A DNA stretch of 64,000 nt from Bacillota bacterium (GTDB lineage: Bacteria > Bacillota > Clostridia > Christensenellales > Aristaeellaceae): positions 1 through 64,000 of the forward strand of contig JASGUQ010000023.1 in the NCBI GenBank assembly GCA_030057655.1, in the 5' to 3' direction. The notes under the pieces are model-generated. The model saw only the letters and a list, made by a program, of their open reading frames with translations, had not been told where the DNA came from and did not search any database. The position numbers and the translations under genes are program-made. This document shows, piece after piece, positions 15,538 to 24,257 of this stretch (positions are counted from its first letter, which is position 1; every line of letters starts with the position of its first letter).

Positions 15538-18072
15538 ATGAAAAAGCAAGCGTTTTTACATTTTTTAAGACCCGGTTTTCTGTTTTTGGTGTTCGTCCTG
15601 CTCATCCTTTCGGTGATGCTTCCCGCTCAGTTTGCTTGGGCGGAAGAAATGCCAAATGGTCTTGCCATCAGCGCGCCGCAAAAACACAGGCCCTTTGCCC
15701 AGGGCGAGATCATCCTGAGCGTTCCATGGGCGGGCAAAATAACACTGGCTGTCAAGACGGGCAGCGAGGAACTGCCCATTCTAGCGGAAACGCAGGTCGA
15801 GCCCGGAAAACTGGCCCTGCCCTATTGGGGACTGACCACCAACGGGGAACCCCTGCCCCGCGGCCAGGCCACGCTGACAGCCAAGCTGAGGGACGGGGAC
15901 AGGAAAGAAACCGCATCCGCTGAAATCCTGATCCAGACACCGGACGCCGGCCTGCTGTACGCGGTTTCCTCCCGTGACAGCCTGCCGAGAATTGGCGGGG
16001 AGGATCTGTATGTAGACTATCAACTGGGCAAAGGCGGCTCGCTCATCGTCAGCCTGTACCAGGCTGACGATATGAAGACCCCGTTGTTTACCAAGACCCT
16101 GCATAAAAACGACGCCCTCCCCCACGCCTTCAGGTGGGACAAGACCATCAAGGGCGAGCCCGCGCCGGCGGGGGACTATGTGCTGACCTTCAAGGCCAAG
16201 GGCTCAAAACAGGAAGCTTTGATGCGAAGGGTGACGCTGACGGATGATCTGCCTGAAACCCTGACCCTGGGCGTCACCGAAAAAGGCGCTTTCCTGCCGA
16301 CAGAGTTAGATGATAAGAGCGTGTGGGCCGCGATGACGGCCCCCTTGGCCCGGGTGACCATCGGCACCATCGCGCACCAAAAGGTGTTTGAGCGCCCGGA
16401 CAGCAAATCACAGGTGCTTGGCGTGGTCCACGGGCAGTCCGCAGGGCTTCTGGTTCTGCAGACAGATGTGAACGGCTTTGCCAAGATCCGCGCCGCGCGC
16501 CAGGGCGACGGGCAGTGGGTGACCGGCTACATCCCCCAGGACAAGATCGAGGTGGTCCGCCCCCATGGCACCTATGGCCTGCTGATCGACAAGGCGGCGC
16601 AGACCATCAGCCTGTACAAGGAAGGCAGCAGGGTGACCACGCTTAAAATCTCTACCGGCATCTATGTGCCGCCCGGAACCAAGTCCTTTGAAACGGTGCC
16701 CGGCGCCTTCCTGACCCAGGAGCGCATCGCGGAATTCCCAAGCGAGGGCTACCGCTACCCTTATGCCATGCGCCTGGACGGGGGCAACCTGCTGCACAGC
16801 TCCGGCTATGTGCCAAAGAAGGGGCTGAGGGATTTTTCCAGCCAGCAGGAAAGGCTGGGCGGCAAGGCTTCCCACGGCTGTGTGAGGATTGACAACAGGG
16901 CCAACGAAGATGGTTACAACGCCTGGTGGCTGTACGCCAACCTGTCGCGAAACACCAAGGTGCTGGTGCTGCCCGAGAACTGGGCGGAAGAAGGCCTGCT
17001 TGAAAGCTTGTACGACCCTGGTTTTTTGACGATTCAGGGTGAATCAGATCAGGTCTCGCATGAGCCTGAACCCGCTCCTGACTACCAAGTTGATGAATCA
17101 GGCAGCATCCTTGAGGCAGGCAAGGATCTGCCCGTTGATAAAAGCCTGACCCTGACCTTTGGCGGCGACTGCGTGCTGGGCAGCGAGGAAGGCCAAAGGA
17201 AGCTTGCAAACTCCTTTGACAGCGTGGTGGATGAAAAGGGCTATGACTGGCCCTTTTCTGGCCTTTATGACCTTCTTTCAAAGGATGATCTGAGCATGGT
17301 CAACCTGGAAGGCGTGCTGAAAAACGACGCGGGCGGTTTGAACAAAAAGCTCCACAATTTCAGGGGGCCGGAGGATTTCGCAAAGATCCTGACCCTTGGC
17401 AGCGTGGAGGCGGTAAACATCGCCAACAACCATTTCCCGGATTACGGACAGGACGGCAAAAACAGCACGCGCAGGGCGCTGAAAAACGAAGGGATCGGTT
17501 ATTCAGGCTATTCCGACCTGTTTGTGTTTGAAAAGGACGGCATCAAAGTCGGCTTTGGCGGCATCAGGGAGACCATCTACAAGCAAAACCACGCACGCAT
17601 TGCCAATGAGATCAAGACGCTTTCAGGCATGGGATGCAGCTACATCGTATACACCTGCCACTTCGGCAATGAGTATGAGGAAAGCCATAACGAACTGCAG
17701 ACAGAGATGGCGCGCGCGGCCATTGACGCGGGCGCTGACCTGGTGATCGGCCACCATCCGCACCTTGTGCAGGGCATTGAGGAGTACAAGGGCGGGCTGA
17801 TTTTTTACTCGCTTGGCAACCTAGTCTTTGGCGGCAACCTGGAAATGACCACCTTTGACGGCTTGCTGGTTCAGGTTGAGCCTGCTTTTGCCAATGGGAC
17901 GCTAATCAGAACCGGCGTCCGGCTGATCCCGGTCATCACCAGCGGGACCCGGCCAGGAAATGACTTTCGTCCGGTCATCGCCACGGGTATGGACAAGGCG
18001 CGCATCCTTGAAGCCATCCAGAAGGACAGCGCGAAGCCCTATCAGGAATATTTTGTTTTCAGGGGCAAGTGA
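15538..18072 (+). CDS. Secreted L,D-transpeptidase fused to a CapA-type (PGA_cap) domain
   Basis: An 844-residue envelope protein. Residues 1-36 form a signal peptide (cleavage near FAWA-EE) or an anchor. About 40-240 hold two FlgD-like beta domains, each with a W-x-GEP-type turn. An SH3-like stretch lies near 275-340. A YkuD L,D-transpeptidase domain follows, with the active-site motif SHGCVRI at about 445-451. From about 536 to 810 comes a CapA/PgsA-like metallophosphoesterase fold domain, with GGDCVLG, NLEG, ANNHFPDYG near 630 and GHHPHLVQG near 738. The transpeptidase should cross-link peptidoglycan. CapA domains occur in poly-gamma-glutamate capsule synthesis, but no pgsBC partner is nearby. 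The combined role is unknown. The stop abuts the stop of the opposing gene. Confidence 0.88.
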   Translation: MKKQAFLHFLRPGFLFLVFVLLILSVMLPAQFAWAEEMPNGLAISAPQKHRPFAQGEIILSVPWAGKITLAVKTGSEELPILAETQVEPGKLALPYWGLTTNGEPLPRGQATLTAKLRDGDRKETASAEILIQTPDAGLLYAVSSRDSLPRIGGEDLYVDYQLGKGGSLIVSLYQADDMKTPLFTKTLHKNDALPHAFRWDKTIKGEPAPAGDYVLTFKAKGSKQEALMRRVTLTDDLPETLTLGVTEKGAFLPTELDDKSVWAAMTAPLARVTIGTIAHQKVFERPDSKSQVLGVVHGQSAGLLVLQTDVNGFAKIRAARQGDGQWVTGYIPQDKIEVVRPHGTYGLLIDKAAQTISLYKEGSRVTTLKISTGIYVPPGTKSFETVPGAFLTQERIAEFPSEGYRYPYAMRLDGGNLLHSSGYVPKKGLRDFSSQQERLGGKASHGCVRIDNRANEDGYNAWWLYANLSRNTKVLVLPENWAEEGLLESLYDPGFLTIQGESDQVSHEPEPAPDYQVDESGSILEAGKDLPVDKSLTLTFGGDCVLGSEEGQRKLANSFDSVVDEKGYDWPFSGLYDLLSKDDLSMVNLEGVLKNDAGGLNKKLHNFRGPEDFAKILTLGSVEAVNIANNHFPDYGQDGKNSTRRALKNEGIGYSGYSDLFVFEKDGIKVGFGGIRETIYKQNHARIANEIKTLSGMGCSYIVYTCHFGNEYEESHNELQTEMARAAIDAGADLVIGHHPHLVQGIEEYKGGLIFYSLGNLVFGGNLEMTTFDGLLVQVEPAFANGTLIRTGVRLIPVITSGTRPGNDFRPVIATGMDKARILEAIQKDSAKPYQEYFVFRGK

Positions 18073-18414
18073 TCACAAGCCGGTATAGTTGTCCGCCAGT
18101 TCTTCCAGCTTGCCCAGAAAACTGTCCTCGCCAAAGCGGTTGATTTTGAAAAACATGGCCTGCGAGCCGCCGGAGGCGATGGCGCACAGGCTCAGCTGAC
18201 GGCCGATGCCGGTCAAAACAACCGACAGGCTGACGCGGTTGCCGCCCAGCCAGCTGTAGCGCTCATATACGCGCAGGGCAACGCGGGTCTCCCCGTCCTG
18301 AAAGTCATGGCCATCCTCAAAGGTGGCTGAAATGGAGCCGCCCAGGATCCCTTGATTGATATGATCCAGAAAATGGTCAAAATCCCCTGTGATTTGACGA
18401 ACGATCTTTGACAT
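18073..18414 (-). CDS. DUF6054-like small protein
   Basis: A 113-residue soluble protein with no signal peptide. It contains YERYSWLGGNRVSLSVVLTG, then LCAIASGGSQAMFFKINRFGE, and ends in EELADNYTGL; this pattern recalls proteins annotated DUF6054, of unknown function. ATG 18414 is selected because AAAGGAG lies eight bases upstream; the frame itself stays open for 18 more codons. Its stop codon directly abuts the stop of the converging 844-residue gene (TGATCA at 18070-18075), leaving no room for a separate terminator. Confidence 0.7.
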   Translation of the reverse strand: MSKIVRQITGDFDHFLDHINQGILGGSISATFEDGHDFQDGETRVALRVYERYSWLGGNRVSLSVVLTGIGRQLSLCAIASGGSQAMFFKINRFGEDSFLGKLEELADNYTGL

Positions 18415-18491
18415 GTACACACTCCTTTGCGGTGATGGGTTACAAACCCGTGCCCTATTATACAGCAAACCAAGAAACAGGTGTCCCGTGA

Positions 18492-18520
18492 TTTACATTA
18501 TTTGTCCCATCCTGTAAGAT
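18492..18520 (+). promoter_or_regulatory. Promoter of the two-helix membrane protein gene
   Basis: TTTACA (18492-18497), 17 bases, TAAGAT (18515-18520). The start codon follows 17 bases later, after GGGAGGG. Confidence 0.6.
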
Positions 18521-18537
18521 GGGTGTGGGAGGGATTT

Positions 18538-19002
18538 ATGTATACGCAAAAAGACATTGACTCCGTAAACGCGCAGATGAAAAAGCGCGTCATGGTCTGG
18601 TGGATCCCAAAGATCCTGGTTTTATCCGTTCTGGTGTACAGTTTTATCATCCGCCTCCAGTGGCTCTCCGGCGCGCTGTTCTCCTTGCTCGCCATGATGA
18701 TTTATTTTTCGGTCACAATGAGCATCCTGCCTGTCAAGCGGTACAAGCAATTTCTGAATAACGCGGTCCACGGAAAAAACCGGGTGGACACGCTGCGCTT
18801 TGACACCCTGGATCAAGAGACCGTGGAGAGGGAGGGCGTGCGCTTTTACCCGGTGACGATGCGGGCGGACACCCTCAAGGAAGAGCTGGATGAGCGCCAG
18901 TTCTATTGGGACGCCAACCTGAGCCTTCCGGACTGGACACAGGGGAGCTATCTGAAGCTGACCTCCCATGAGAGGATGATCATAGGCTGGGAGAACGCCT
19001 GA
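18538..19002 (+). CDS. Small membrane protein with two helices, unknown function
   Basis: I do not recognise this family. The 154-residue protein has a short charged N-terminus and two adjacent hydrophobic segments, VWWIPKILVLSVLVYSFII and LSGALFSLLAMMIYFSVTM. A soluble, charged C-terminal part of about 85 residues follows, ending near MIIGWENA. The layout resembles small membrane proteins with a bPH-like cytosolic tail, but no motif proves it. GGGAGGG stands eight bases before ATG 18538. A promoter lies immediately upstream, and the adenosyltransferase gene begins 67 bases downstream on the same strand. Confidence 0.65.
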   Translation: MYTQKDIDSVNAQMKKRVMVWWIPKILVLSVLVYSFIIRLQWLSGALFSLLAMMIYFSVTMSILPVKRYKQFLNNAVHGKNRVDTLRFDTLDQETVEREGVRFYPVTMRADTLKEELDERQFYWDANLSLPDWTQGSYLKLTSHERMIIGWENA

Positions 19003-19069
19003 ACCCGAAGCGCCTTTTCAATAATTCGCTGTTCATGTTTGCCAGAAGCAGCAGAAAGAAGGACGATCA

Positions 19070-19600
19070 ATGGCTGTCAACCTGATGCACCTGTACACAG
19101 GGGATGGAAAAGGCAAGACCACGGCTGCCATGGGGCTGGCGCTCAGAATGCTGGGGCATAATAAGCGGGTCCTGATCGCGCAGTTTATGAAGGACGGCAA
19201 TTCCAGCGAACTCAAGGCGCTCAATCGCTTCAATGATCAGGTCATCCTGTTTGACGGGCTGATGATGAAGGGATTTTTCCGAGCCAGAACGCCTGATGAT
19301 CTGAAGGAAAAGCAGGAGGAATACGGGCAGGCGATCACACAGCTGAAGGAACTGATTCATGAGAAGCAGCCCGAACTGACCATCCTTGACGAACTGAATG
19401 TGGCGATCGTCATGCAGCTGGTGAGCGTTGAAGACGCCTTGGATTTGATCGACACCGCGCTCCTGTTTGGCGATGCGGTCGTCACCGGGCGTTACGCGCC
19501 CCAAAGAATGATTGATAAAGCGGATTATGTGAGCCGGATAGAAGCCGTGAAGCACCCCTTTGACCAGGGGCAGAAGGCCAGAGAAGGCATTGAGTTTTAG
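19070..19600 (+). CDS. cobO: Cob(I)yrinic acid a,c-diamide adenosyltransferase
   Basis: Cytoplasmic ATP:corrinoid adenosyltransferase of the CobA/BtuR family (176 residues), which attaches the adenosyl group in coenzyme B12 synthesis or salvage. The P-loop GDGKGKTT is at residues 11-18. The Walker B-like LTILDELNVAI and the C-terminal KHPFDQGQKAREGIEF are typical. No other cobalamin genes are in the window, so it may serve salvage or a distant pathway. The last four bases overlap the end of the converging caspase-like gene. Confidence 0.93.
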   Translation: MAVNLMHLYTGDGKGKTTAAMGLALRMLGHNKRVLIAQFMKDGNSSELKALNRFNDQVILFDGLMMKGFFRARTPDDLKEKQEEYGQAITQLKELIHEKQPELTILDELNVAIVMQLVSVEDALDLIDTALLFGDAVVTGRYAPQRMIDKADYVSRIEAVKHPFDQGQKAREGIEF

Positions 19601-21099
19601 TTGTTCTCAAGCAGCCTGAATGGTTCGCTGTCCAAAGTCTGGCGGCCATTGCCGGAGATGACGGTAACCCTGAGGCGGTATTCCCCGGGCAAAGCGGGGC
19701 TGCCGTCTTTTGTTTTGCCATCCCACCAGAGCTGGCTGCCCTCTTCCGCCAGATGAAGGGGGCGGCTCATGCGCCCCGACTCGATGATCGCGACTGTATT
19801 TCCCTCCTTGTCCAAAACACGCGCGGAATAGCTGACGACCCCGGTATGCCGCAGGACAAAGGCGGCCTCATCCCCCTTTCCCGGGGTAAAGGAAGGCAGG
19901 CTTTCAATTTTCAGCCCCGGGTCATCCTGCCTGGTCTGCACGCTTAAGAGCACGCAGGCCTGCGGCCTTGAGTAGTCTTCAAAAACAGTGATCAGCAGCA
20001 GCAAAAAATAACCGGACAGGTCTTCTCCCCCGGACTTGATTTGAAAAGCCGCCTCCTTGCGTCCCGGCAGCACGACGCCGTCCCCCCGCCCCTCCTCCGC
20101 GATGCTCTGCGGGTGCTGAAAACGCCAGGTGCTTTGTGATTCATAGATCAGCTGATAGGCTAGGCGGGAGGTTTGGTTGAGCGTATAGGAAAACAAGATC
20201 GGCTCCTGCGGATTCAGCAAATGCGGGGAGGCGATCTCAAGCCCCGTGACCGTGCGGAGCTGGCCGGGCGGCAAAGTCTCCGGCTGATATTGAAACACGA
20301 CAAAGTCATCATTCTGCGGGTAGACCTGGGGGGTGGATGCGCCGTAGGCCTTGAGCTGATGGCGGTATAATTCCTTTAAGGTAACCTGCCCGTCACGGTT
20401 GGTATCCGCGGCATACTGCCCGGATGAGGTGATGCCGTCAGTCAGCGCCTGGGCAAAAAAACTGCCGCCCTGAACGGTGCCGGCCCCATTGGTCCATAAA
20501 AAACTGGGTTCCATCCCCCCTGAACTGGTGAGCACCTTAAAATCGTCCCCGGAAAAGGGCGAGGATGAATACGCCTGATCCATCCCTTTGTTGATGGCGG
20601 CACCGGAATAGCAGGCGTCCAGAATAACGAATTTTTTGCCCGGAACTGCGCTCAAAGCCCTTTGGATGTCCTGACCGGTCAGGTAAGTCTCCGTTTCCCC
20701 GTCGCTGAAAAGCGCGACAAAGTCTTGGCTGCCTTCTAAACGGACGCCATGGGTGCTTAAATAAAAAAAGCTGAAATCGTTTTCTTTGGCGCCTTGAAAC
20801 GCTTCCTGCACAAGTGAAGAAAAGCTGTCCCTGTCCAGCGCCTGGTTGAGGCTGACGCGGATCATGGAATAACCGCGCTTATCGCTCAGAAGCGCGCGCC
20901 TGATGTCGGTAACATTGTTAAAAGAGGAGGGCGTGGTGTCCGGCTGGGAAATAAAATCATCACAGGCCACCAGCAGCGCGCGCAAAACAGGCTGAAGGTC
21001 CTTCCCATCATGATCGGCGGAAAGGGGCAGGGCCGGGAACGCCATGATCAGCGACAAGAGAAACGAGAAAAGAAAGCGCAGACCCTCACCCCCTTTCAA
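19597..21099 (-). CDS. Secreted caspase-like (C14) protein with EF-hand-like and FlgD-like segments
   Basis: Predicted exported cysteine protease of the caspase/metacaspase fold, 500 residues from the TTG at 21099. A signal peptide ends near LPLSA. The catalytic pair fits His117 in STHGV and Cys163 in LDACYSG. A calcium-loop-like DTNRDGQVTLKEL follows the protease domain. The C-terminus is a FlgD-like beta domain (WDGKTKDGSPALPGEYRL) similar in style to those of the transpeptidase-CapA protein. The start is uncertain: AAGGGGGTGA, a near-perfect Shine-Dalgarno, lies inside the first codons and points to an in-frame CTG at 21081. The only ATG comes later, within the signal sequence. Role unknown; signalling, autolysis or immunity are all possible. 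Confidence 0.8.
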   Translation of the reverse strand: MKGGEGLRFLFSFLLSLIMAFPALPLSADHDGKDLQPVLRALLVACDDFISQPDTTPSSFNNVTDIRRALLSDKRGYSMIRVSLNQALDRDSFSSLVQEAFQGAKENDFSFFYLSTHGVRLEGSQDFVALFSDGETETYLTGQDIQRALSAVPGKKFVILDACYSGAAINKGMDQAYSSSPFSGDDFKVLTSSGGMEPSFLWTNGAGTVQGGSFFAQALTDGITSSGQYAADTNRDGQVTLKELYRHQLKAYGASTPQVYPQNDDFVVFQYQPETLPPGQLRTVTGLEIASPHLLNPQEPILFSYTLNQTSRLAYQLIYESQSTWRFQHPQSIAEEGRGDGVVLPGRKEAAFQIKSGGEDLSGYFLLLLITVFEDYSRPQACVLLSVQTRQDDPGLKIESLPSFTPGKGDEAAFVLRHTGVVSYSARVLDKEGNTVAIIESGRMSRPLHLAEEGSQLWWDGKTKDGSPALPGEYRLRVTVISGNGRQTLDSEPFRLLENN

Positions 21100-21172
21100 T
21101 GCATATTGTCATCCTAACAAACGGGATTTATGCCGTCAAGCAAGGCGGATTGACAGGGACGCTCCGGGTGGA

Positions 21173-21201
21173 TTGACAGGAAAGCCCCGGATGTTTACAC
21201 T
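21173..21201 (+). promoter_or_regulatory. Promoter reading into the long hairpin element
   Basis: TTGACA (21173-21178), 17 bases, TACACT (21196-21201). A start near 21208 would place the whole hairpin in the 5' leader of the gene at 21386. The -35 lies in the second copy of a short direct repeat (GGATTGACAGG; first copy about 28 bases upstream). Confidence 0.5.
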
Positions 21202-21210
21202 TGAATTGTT

Positions 21211-21371
21211 ATACTGAACGAATGAGTAAATGCACAGATGGGCTGAGAGATTTTGATGGCTCCGCTAAGCCGAATGAACGAGGCGTAGTCGCAGCCTACG
21301 CTGAGTGAGTTCGGCAACGCGGAGGCGCAAAAGATCCAGTCCATCAAAGCATTTATGATTGAGTTCAGTAT
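21211..21371. repeat. Long imperfect inverted repeat (MITE-like element or structured leader)
   Basis: The outer arms ATACTGAAC (21211-21219) and GTTCAGTAT (21363-21371) are perfect inverted repeats. Inside, nested pairs continue symmetrically: AAATGC/GCATTT, TTTGATGG/CCATCAAA, CTCCGC/GCGGAG, GCCGAA/TTCGGC and GCGTAG/CTACGC around a seven-base loop. If a TA target duplication is assumed, the ends read TA-CTGAAC and GTTCAG-TA, as in mariner/IS630-derived MITEs. Equally, it lies between a promoter and a start codon and could fold as RNA. It contains no credible gene. Confidence 0.75.
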
Positions 21372-21385
21372 TAAAGGGGGAACAC

Positions 21386-21886
21386 ATGAACACGCTGAGT
21401 TTCAAGGGGCGCCAGATGGTATTCTGGGGGGCTGTTTTGCTGTTTGGATGGGCTGTGTACGAGCTGTCCGTCCGCTTTGATGAGATGCTCATCTGGTTGG
21501 CCCCGGTCAATTCCCTGGTTCAGGACGGGAAGATCTCCTGGCTGGATTATCTCCAAAGGGTGAACTGGGGAAAACTGCAAACCCATCTGTTTTTGCTGGT
21601 ATGCGCCATCTTCTCCTTGTATGCCCTGCTTGTTCGAAAAAACAGGATCATGATCCTGCTGAATGTCCCCATTGCGATCCTGCTGGTCGTTTTTTCTCTG
21701 GGGAGGACGCCCCTTTTATCCGCCAGCATCTGGCAGAAGCTGAAGCTGATTCCCCTGGTGCTGATTATTTTTGGCAGCGGGCTGATGGTCTTTGCGAACA
21801 TTCAAAAGAAAAGAGCGCCCAAGACAGAAAACGGCGGATCTGTGAGGCGGCAACACTACGACCCCTTCAGGATCAACAGAGAATAA
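21386..21886 (+). CDS. Membrane protein of unknown function
   Basis: I do not recognise this 166-residue protein. It shows four hydrophobic stretches: MVFWGAVLLFGWAVYELSV, THLFLLVCAIFSLYALLV, IMILLNVPIAILLVVFSLG and LIPLVLIIFGSGLMVFAN. The tail is basic and polar and ends in DPFRINRE. Start ATG 21386 has AAAGGGGG seven bases upstream; an upstream in-frame start at 21359 lies in the hairpin arm and is disfavoured. The gene stands alone between the hairpin element and a terminator. Confidence 0.7.
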   Translation: MNTLSFKGRQMVFWGAVLLFGWAVYELSVRFDEMLIWLAPVNSLVQDGKISWLDYLQRVNWGKLQTHLFLLVCAIFSLYALLVRKNRIMILLNVPIAILLVVFSLGRTPLLSASIWQKLKLIPLVLIIFGSGLMVFANIQKKRAPKTENGGSVRRQHYDPFRINRE

Positions 21887-21900
21887 AAGCACATGTAAAA

Positions 21901-21936
21901 GCCGGCCTGCCTGAAAGCAAGCCGGCCTTCTTTTTG
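21901..21936. terminator. Intrinsic terminator between the membrane protein gene and araD
   Basis: GCCGGC-C-TGC (21901-21910) pairs with GCA-A-GCCGGC (21917-21926), one mismatch, followed by CTTCTTTTT on the plus strand. The minus strand has only a short T-run, so service to the ara operon is less certain. Confidence 0.7.
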
Positions 21937-21940
21937 TTTA

Positions 21941-22636
21941 TCAATTTTGTCCGTAGTAGGCGTTCGCCCCGTGTTTGCGGTAAAAGTGTTTGTCCCTGAG
22001 GGCGTCGTCAGCCGGCAGAACATTGGGGTTGATCTGGCGGGTGAAGCGCGCCAATCTGGCGACCTCCTCCAGAACACCCGCGTTGGCAACAGCGCTCTCC
22101 GGGTCCTCGCCCCAGGTAAAAACGCCGTGGAATGCAACCAGCATGGCTGGGATATACATGAGGTTGATGCCGCGGTTGATGAGGGTCTCGACCATTACAA
22201 GGCCGGTATTTTTCTCATATTCGCCGTTGATCTCTTCCTCAGTCAAAGCGCGCGCGCAGGGAATGGAACCGGCAAAATAATCCGCGTGGGTGGTGCCGTA
22301 CAGCGGGATGTCCTGACCAGCCTGCGCCCAGGCGGTGGCCTCAGTGGAATGGGTGTGGACGATGCCGCCCAACTTCGGATATGATTTGTATAGCACCAGG
22401 TGGGTGGGGGCGTCTGAGGAGGGCTTCAGGGAGCCGTCCACCACCTTGCCATCCTGGTCGATAACCACCATATCCCCGGCTTTCATGGTTTCATAGGGAA
22501 CGCCGGAGGGCTTGATGACGATGAGGCCGGTCTCCTCGTCCTTGCCGGAGACATTGCCCCAGGTATACTTGACCAGGCCCTGACGCGGCAGAAGCAGGTT
22601 GGCTTGAAAGACACGTTCTTTAAGTTGTTCCAGCAT
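21941..22636 (-). CDS. araD: L-ribulose-5-phosphate 4-epimerase
   Basis: Zinc enzyme that converts L-ribulose 5-phosphate to D-xylulose 5-phosphate, the last step of L-arabinose entry into the pentose phosphate pathway. The 231-residue protein is of usual length. It contains [15 protein letters not shown], the metal-binding HTHST at about residue 95, and AFHGVFTWG holding the third zinc histidine. GGAGGATCCC precedes the ATG. It is the last gene of the minus-strand arabinose operon, 12 bases after araB. Confidence 0.95.
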   Translation of the reverse strand: MLEQLKERVFQANLLLPRQGLVKYTWGNVSGKDEETGLIVIKPSGVPYETMKAGDMVVIDQDGKVVDGSLKPSSDAPTHLVLYKSYPKLGGIVHTHSTEATAWAQAGQDIPLYGTTHADYFAGSIPCARALTEEEINGEYEKNTGLVMVETLINRGINLMYIPAMLVAFHGVFTWGEDPESAVANAGVLEEVARLARFTRQINPNVLPADDALRDKHFYRKHGANAYYGQN

Positions 22637-22648
22637 GGGATCCTCCTG

Positions 22649-24247
22649 TTAATTCAAGTGGGTGATGGCGGCCTGTTCGACCAGCAAGCCCTTTTTAAAA
22701 CGGTTGAGATACTCGTTAAAACCCCTGACATCCTCAGGATCCGGCTTCATGACGCTGACCTTGATGTCAGAAAAAACACGCTCATTCAGCCAGGCTTCCA
22801 GGCGCTCTCCCTCTTTACTGTATACCATGAAAGCCGCCAAAAGCGCAATGCCCCAGGCGCCGCCTTCGCTTGCGGTCTCCATGACGGAAACCGCCGTGTT
22901 CAGGGCCGCGGCGGTAAAGGCCTGCCCAGCCTTGCCTTCCTTGTACAGGCCGCCATGCGCCTGGATGAAGTCAATGCTGACCGCTTCCTCTTTTAAGACC
23001 TCCATGCCAATGGCAAGGGTGGCCAAGGCAGAATAGATCAGGCTGCGGGAGAGATTTTGCAAATTCAACTTGCTGTCGATGCCGCGGGCCATGAATGGCA
23101 GCCCGGTTTCAAAGCCTGTGATGTGTTCCCCTGAGTAATACCCGCAGGTAAGGACGCCTCCGGCATCCTTTTCGCCATGCAGGGCGGATTCAAAGAACAC
23201 CTGGTACAGCTTGTCCATGTCAGGCTTTTGGCCCATTTGCTCCTGAAAGTCGGCAAGGAAGGCGACCCAGTTGTTGATGTCGGTGGTGCAGTTGGCGCTG
23301 TGGATCATGGCGACAGGCAGGCCGTCCGGGGTCGCGATGATGTTGATCTCCGGATGCATCTGCTTCTTCAGCGCCTTGTCCAGGACCACCATGGCGAAAA
23401 TGGACGTGCCTGCGGACACGTTCCCGGTGCGGGGACCGACAGCGTTGGTGGCCACCATGCCAGTGGCGGCATCGCCCTCCGGCGGACACAGAGGGATGCC
23501 GGGATTTAATTGACCCGATTCATCCAGAAGGTCCCGGCCTTGCTCTGTGAGCCTGCCCGCAATCTGCCCTGACGCATAGCACTTGGGCAAAACATCCTTA
23601 ATATCCGGTTTGAACCCTTTTTCTGCAGCCAGACGGTTGAAGACAGCCATCCTTTTTTCATCCCACTGGCCGTTGATGTCCAGGGGAAACATGCCGGAGG
23701 CTTCGCCAAGGCCCACGGCCTTTTCACCGGTCAGCTGCCAATGGACGTAGCCTGCCAAGGTGGTGATGAAGCGAACATCCCCGACATGGGATTCCTTGTT
23801 CAAGATGGCTTGGTAGAGGTGAGCGATGCTCCAGCGCTGGGGAATGGTGAAACTGAAGGCCTTGCTTAATTCCTCCGCAGCCTGCGCGGTCATCAGGTTG
23901 CGCCAGGTGCGGAAGGGAACCAGGAGATTGTCCTTGTCATCAAAAGCCAGATAACCGTGCATCATGCCGGAGATGCCGATGGCAGCCAGGTTGATAAGCG
24001 GCAGGTCATAACGCTCCTTGACCTTAAGGGCAAGGTCCGAATAGGCTTTTTTAAGCCCCTGCGAAACTTCCTCAAGGTCATAGGTCCACACGCCGTCCTT
24101 GAACTGGTTGTCCCAACGATAGGAACCCGTGGCAAGGACCTGGTTGTTTTCATCGATCAGCACCGCCTTGATGCGGGTGCTGCCAAACTCGATTCCCAAA
24201 ACGGCCTTGCCCTGTGAAATGGTCTGTTTGGCTTTTATGATTGGCAT
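22649..24247 (-). CDS. araB: FGGY-family sugar kinase, probably L-ribulokinase
   Basis: ATP-dependent kinase (532 residues) placed between araA and araD, so it most likely phosphorylates L-ribulose. It has the FGGY N-terminal phosphate-binding GIEFGSTRIKAVLID, the substrate region ISGMMHGYLAFDD, GNVSAGTSIFAMV as the second nucleotide-binding segment, and QAHGGLYKEG near the C-terminus. This is the clostridial AraB type rather than the E. coli type. AAGGAGG lies before ATG 24247. The araA stop is ten bases upstream. Confidence 0.9.
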   Translation of the reverse strand: MPIIKAKQTISQGKAVLGIEFGSTRIKAVLIDENNQVLATGSYRWDNQFKDGVWTYDLEEVSQGLKKAYSDLALKVKERYDLPLINLAAIGISGMMHGYLAFDDKDNLLVPFRTWRNLMTAQAAEELSKAFSFTIPQRWSIAHLYQAILNKESHVGDVRFITTLAGYVHWQLTGEKAVGLGEASGMFPLDINGQWDEKRMAVFNRLAAEKGFKPDIKDVLPKCYASGQIAGRLTEQGRDLLDESGQLNPGIPLCPPEGDAATGMVATNAVGPRTGNVSAGTSIFAMVVLDKALKKQMHPEINIIATPDGLPVAMIHSANCTTDINNWVAFLADFQEQMGQKPDMDKLYQVFFESALHGEKDAGGVLTCGYYSGEHITGFETGLPFMARGIDSKLNLQNLSRSLIYSALATLAIGMEVLKEEAVSIDFIQAHGGLYKEGKAGQAFTAAALNTAVSVMETASEGGAWGIALLAAFMVYSKEGERLEAWLNERVFSDIKVSVMKPDPEDVRGFNEYLNRFKKGLLVEQAAITHLN

Positions 24248-24257
24248 AAGTCCTCCT

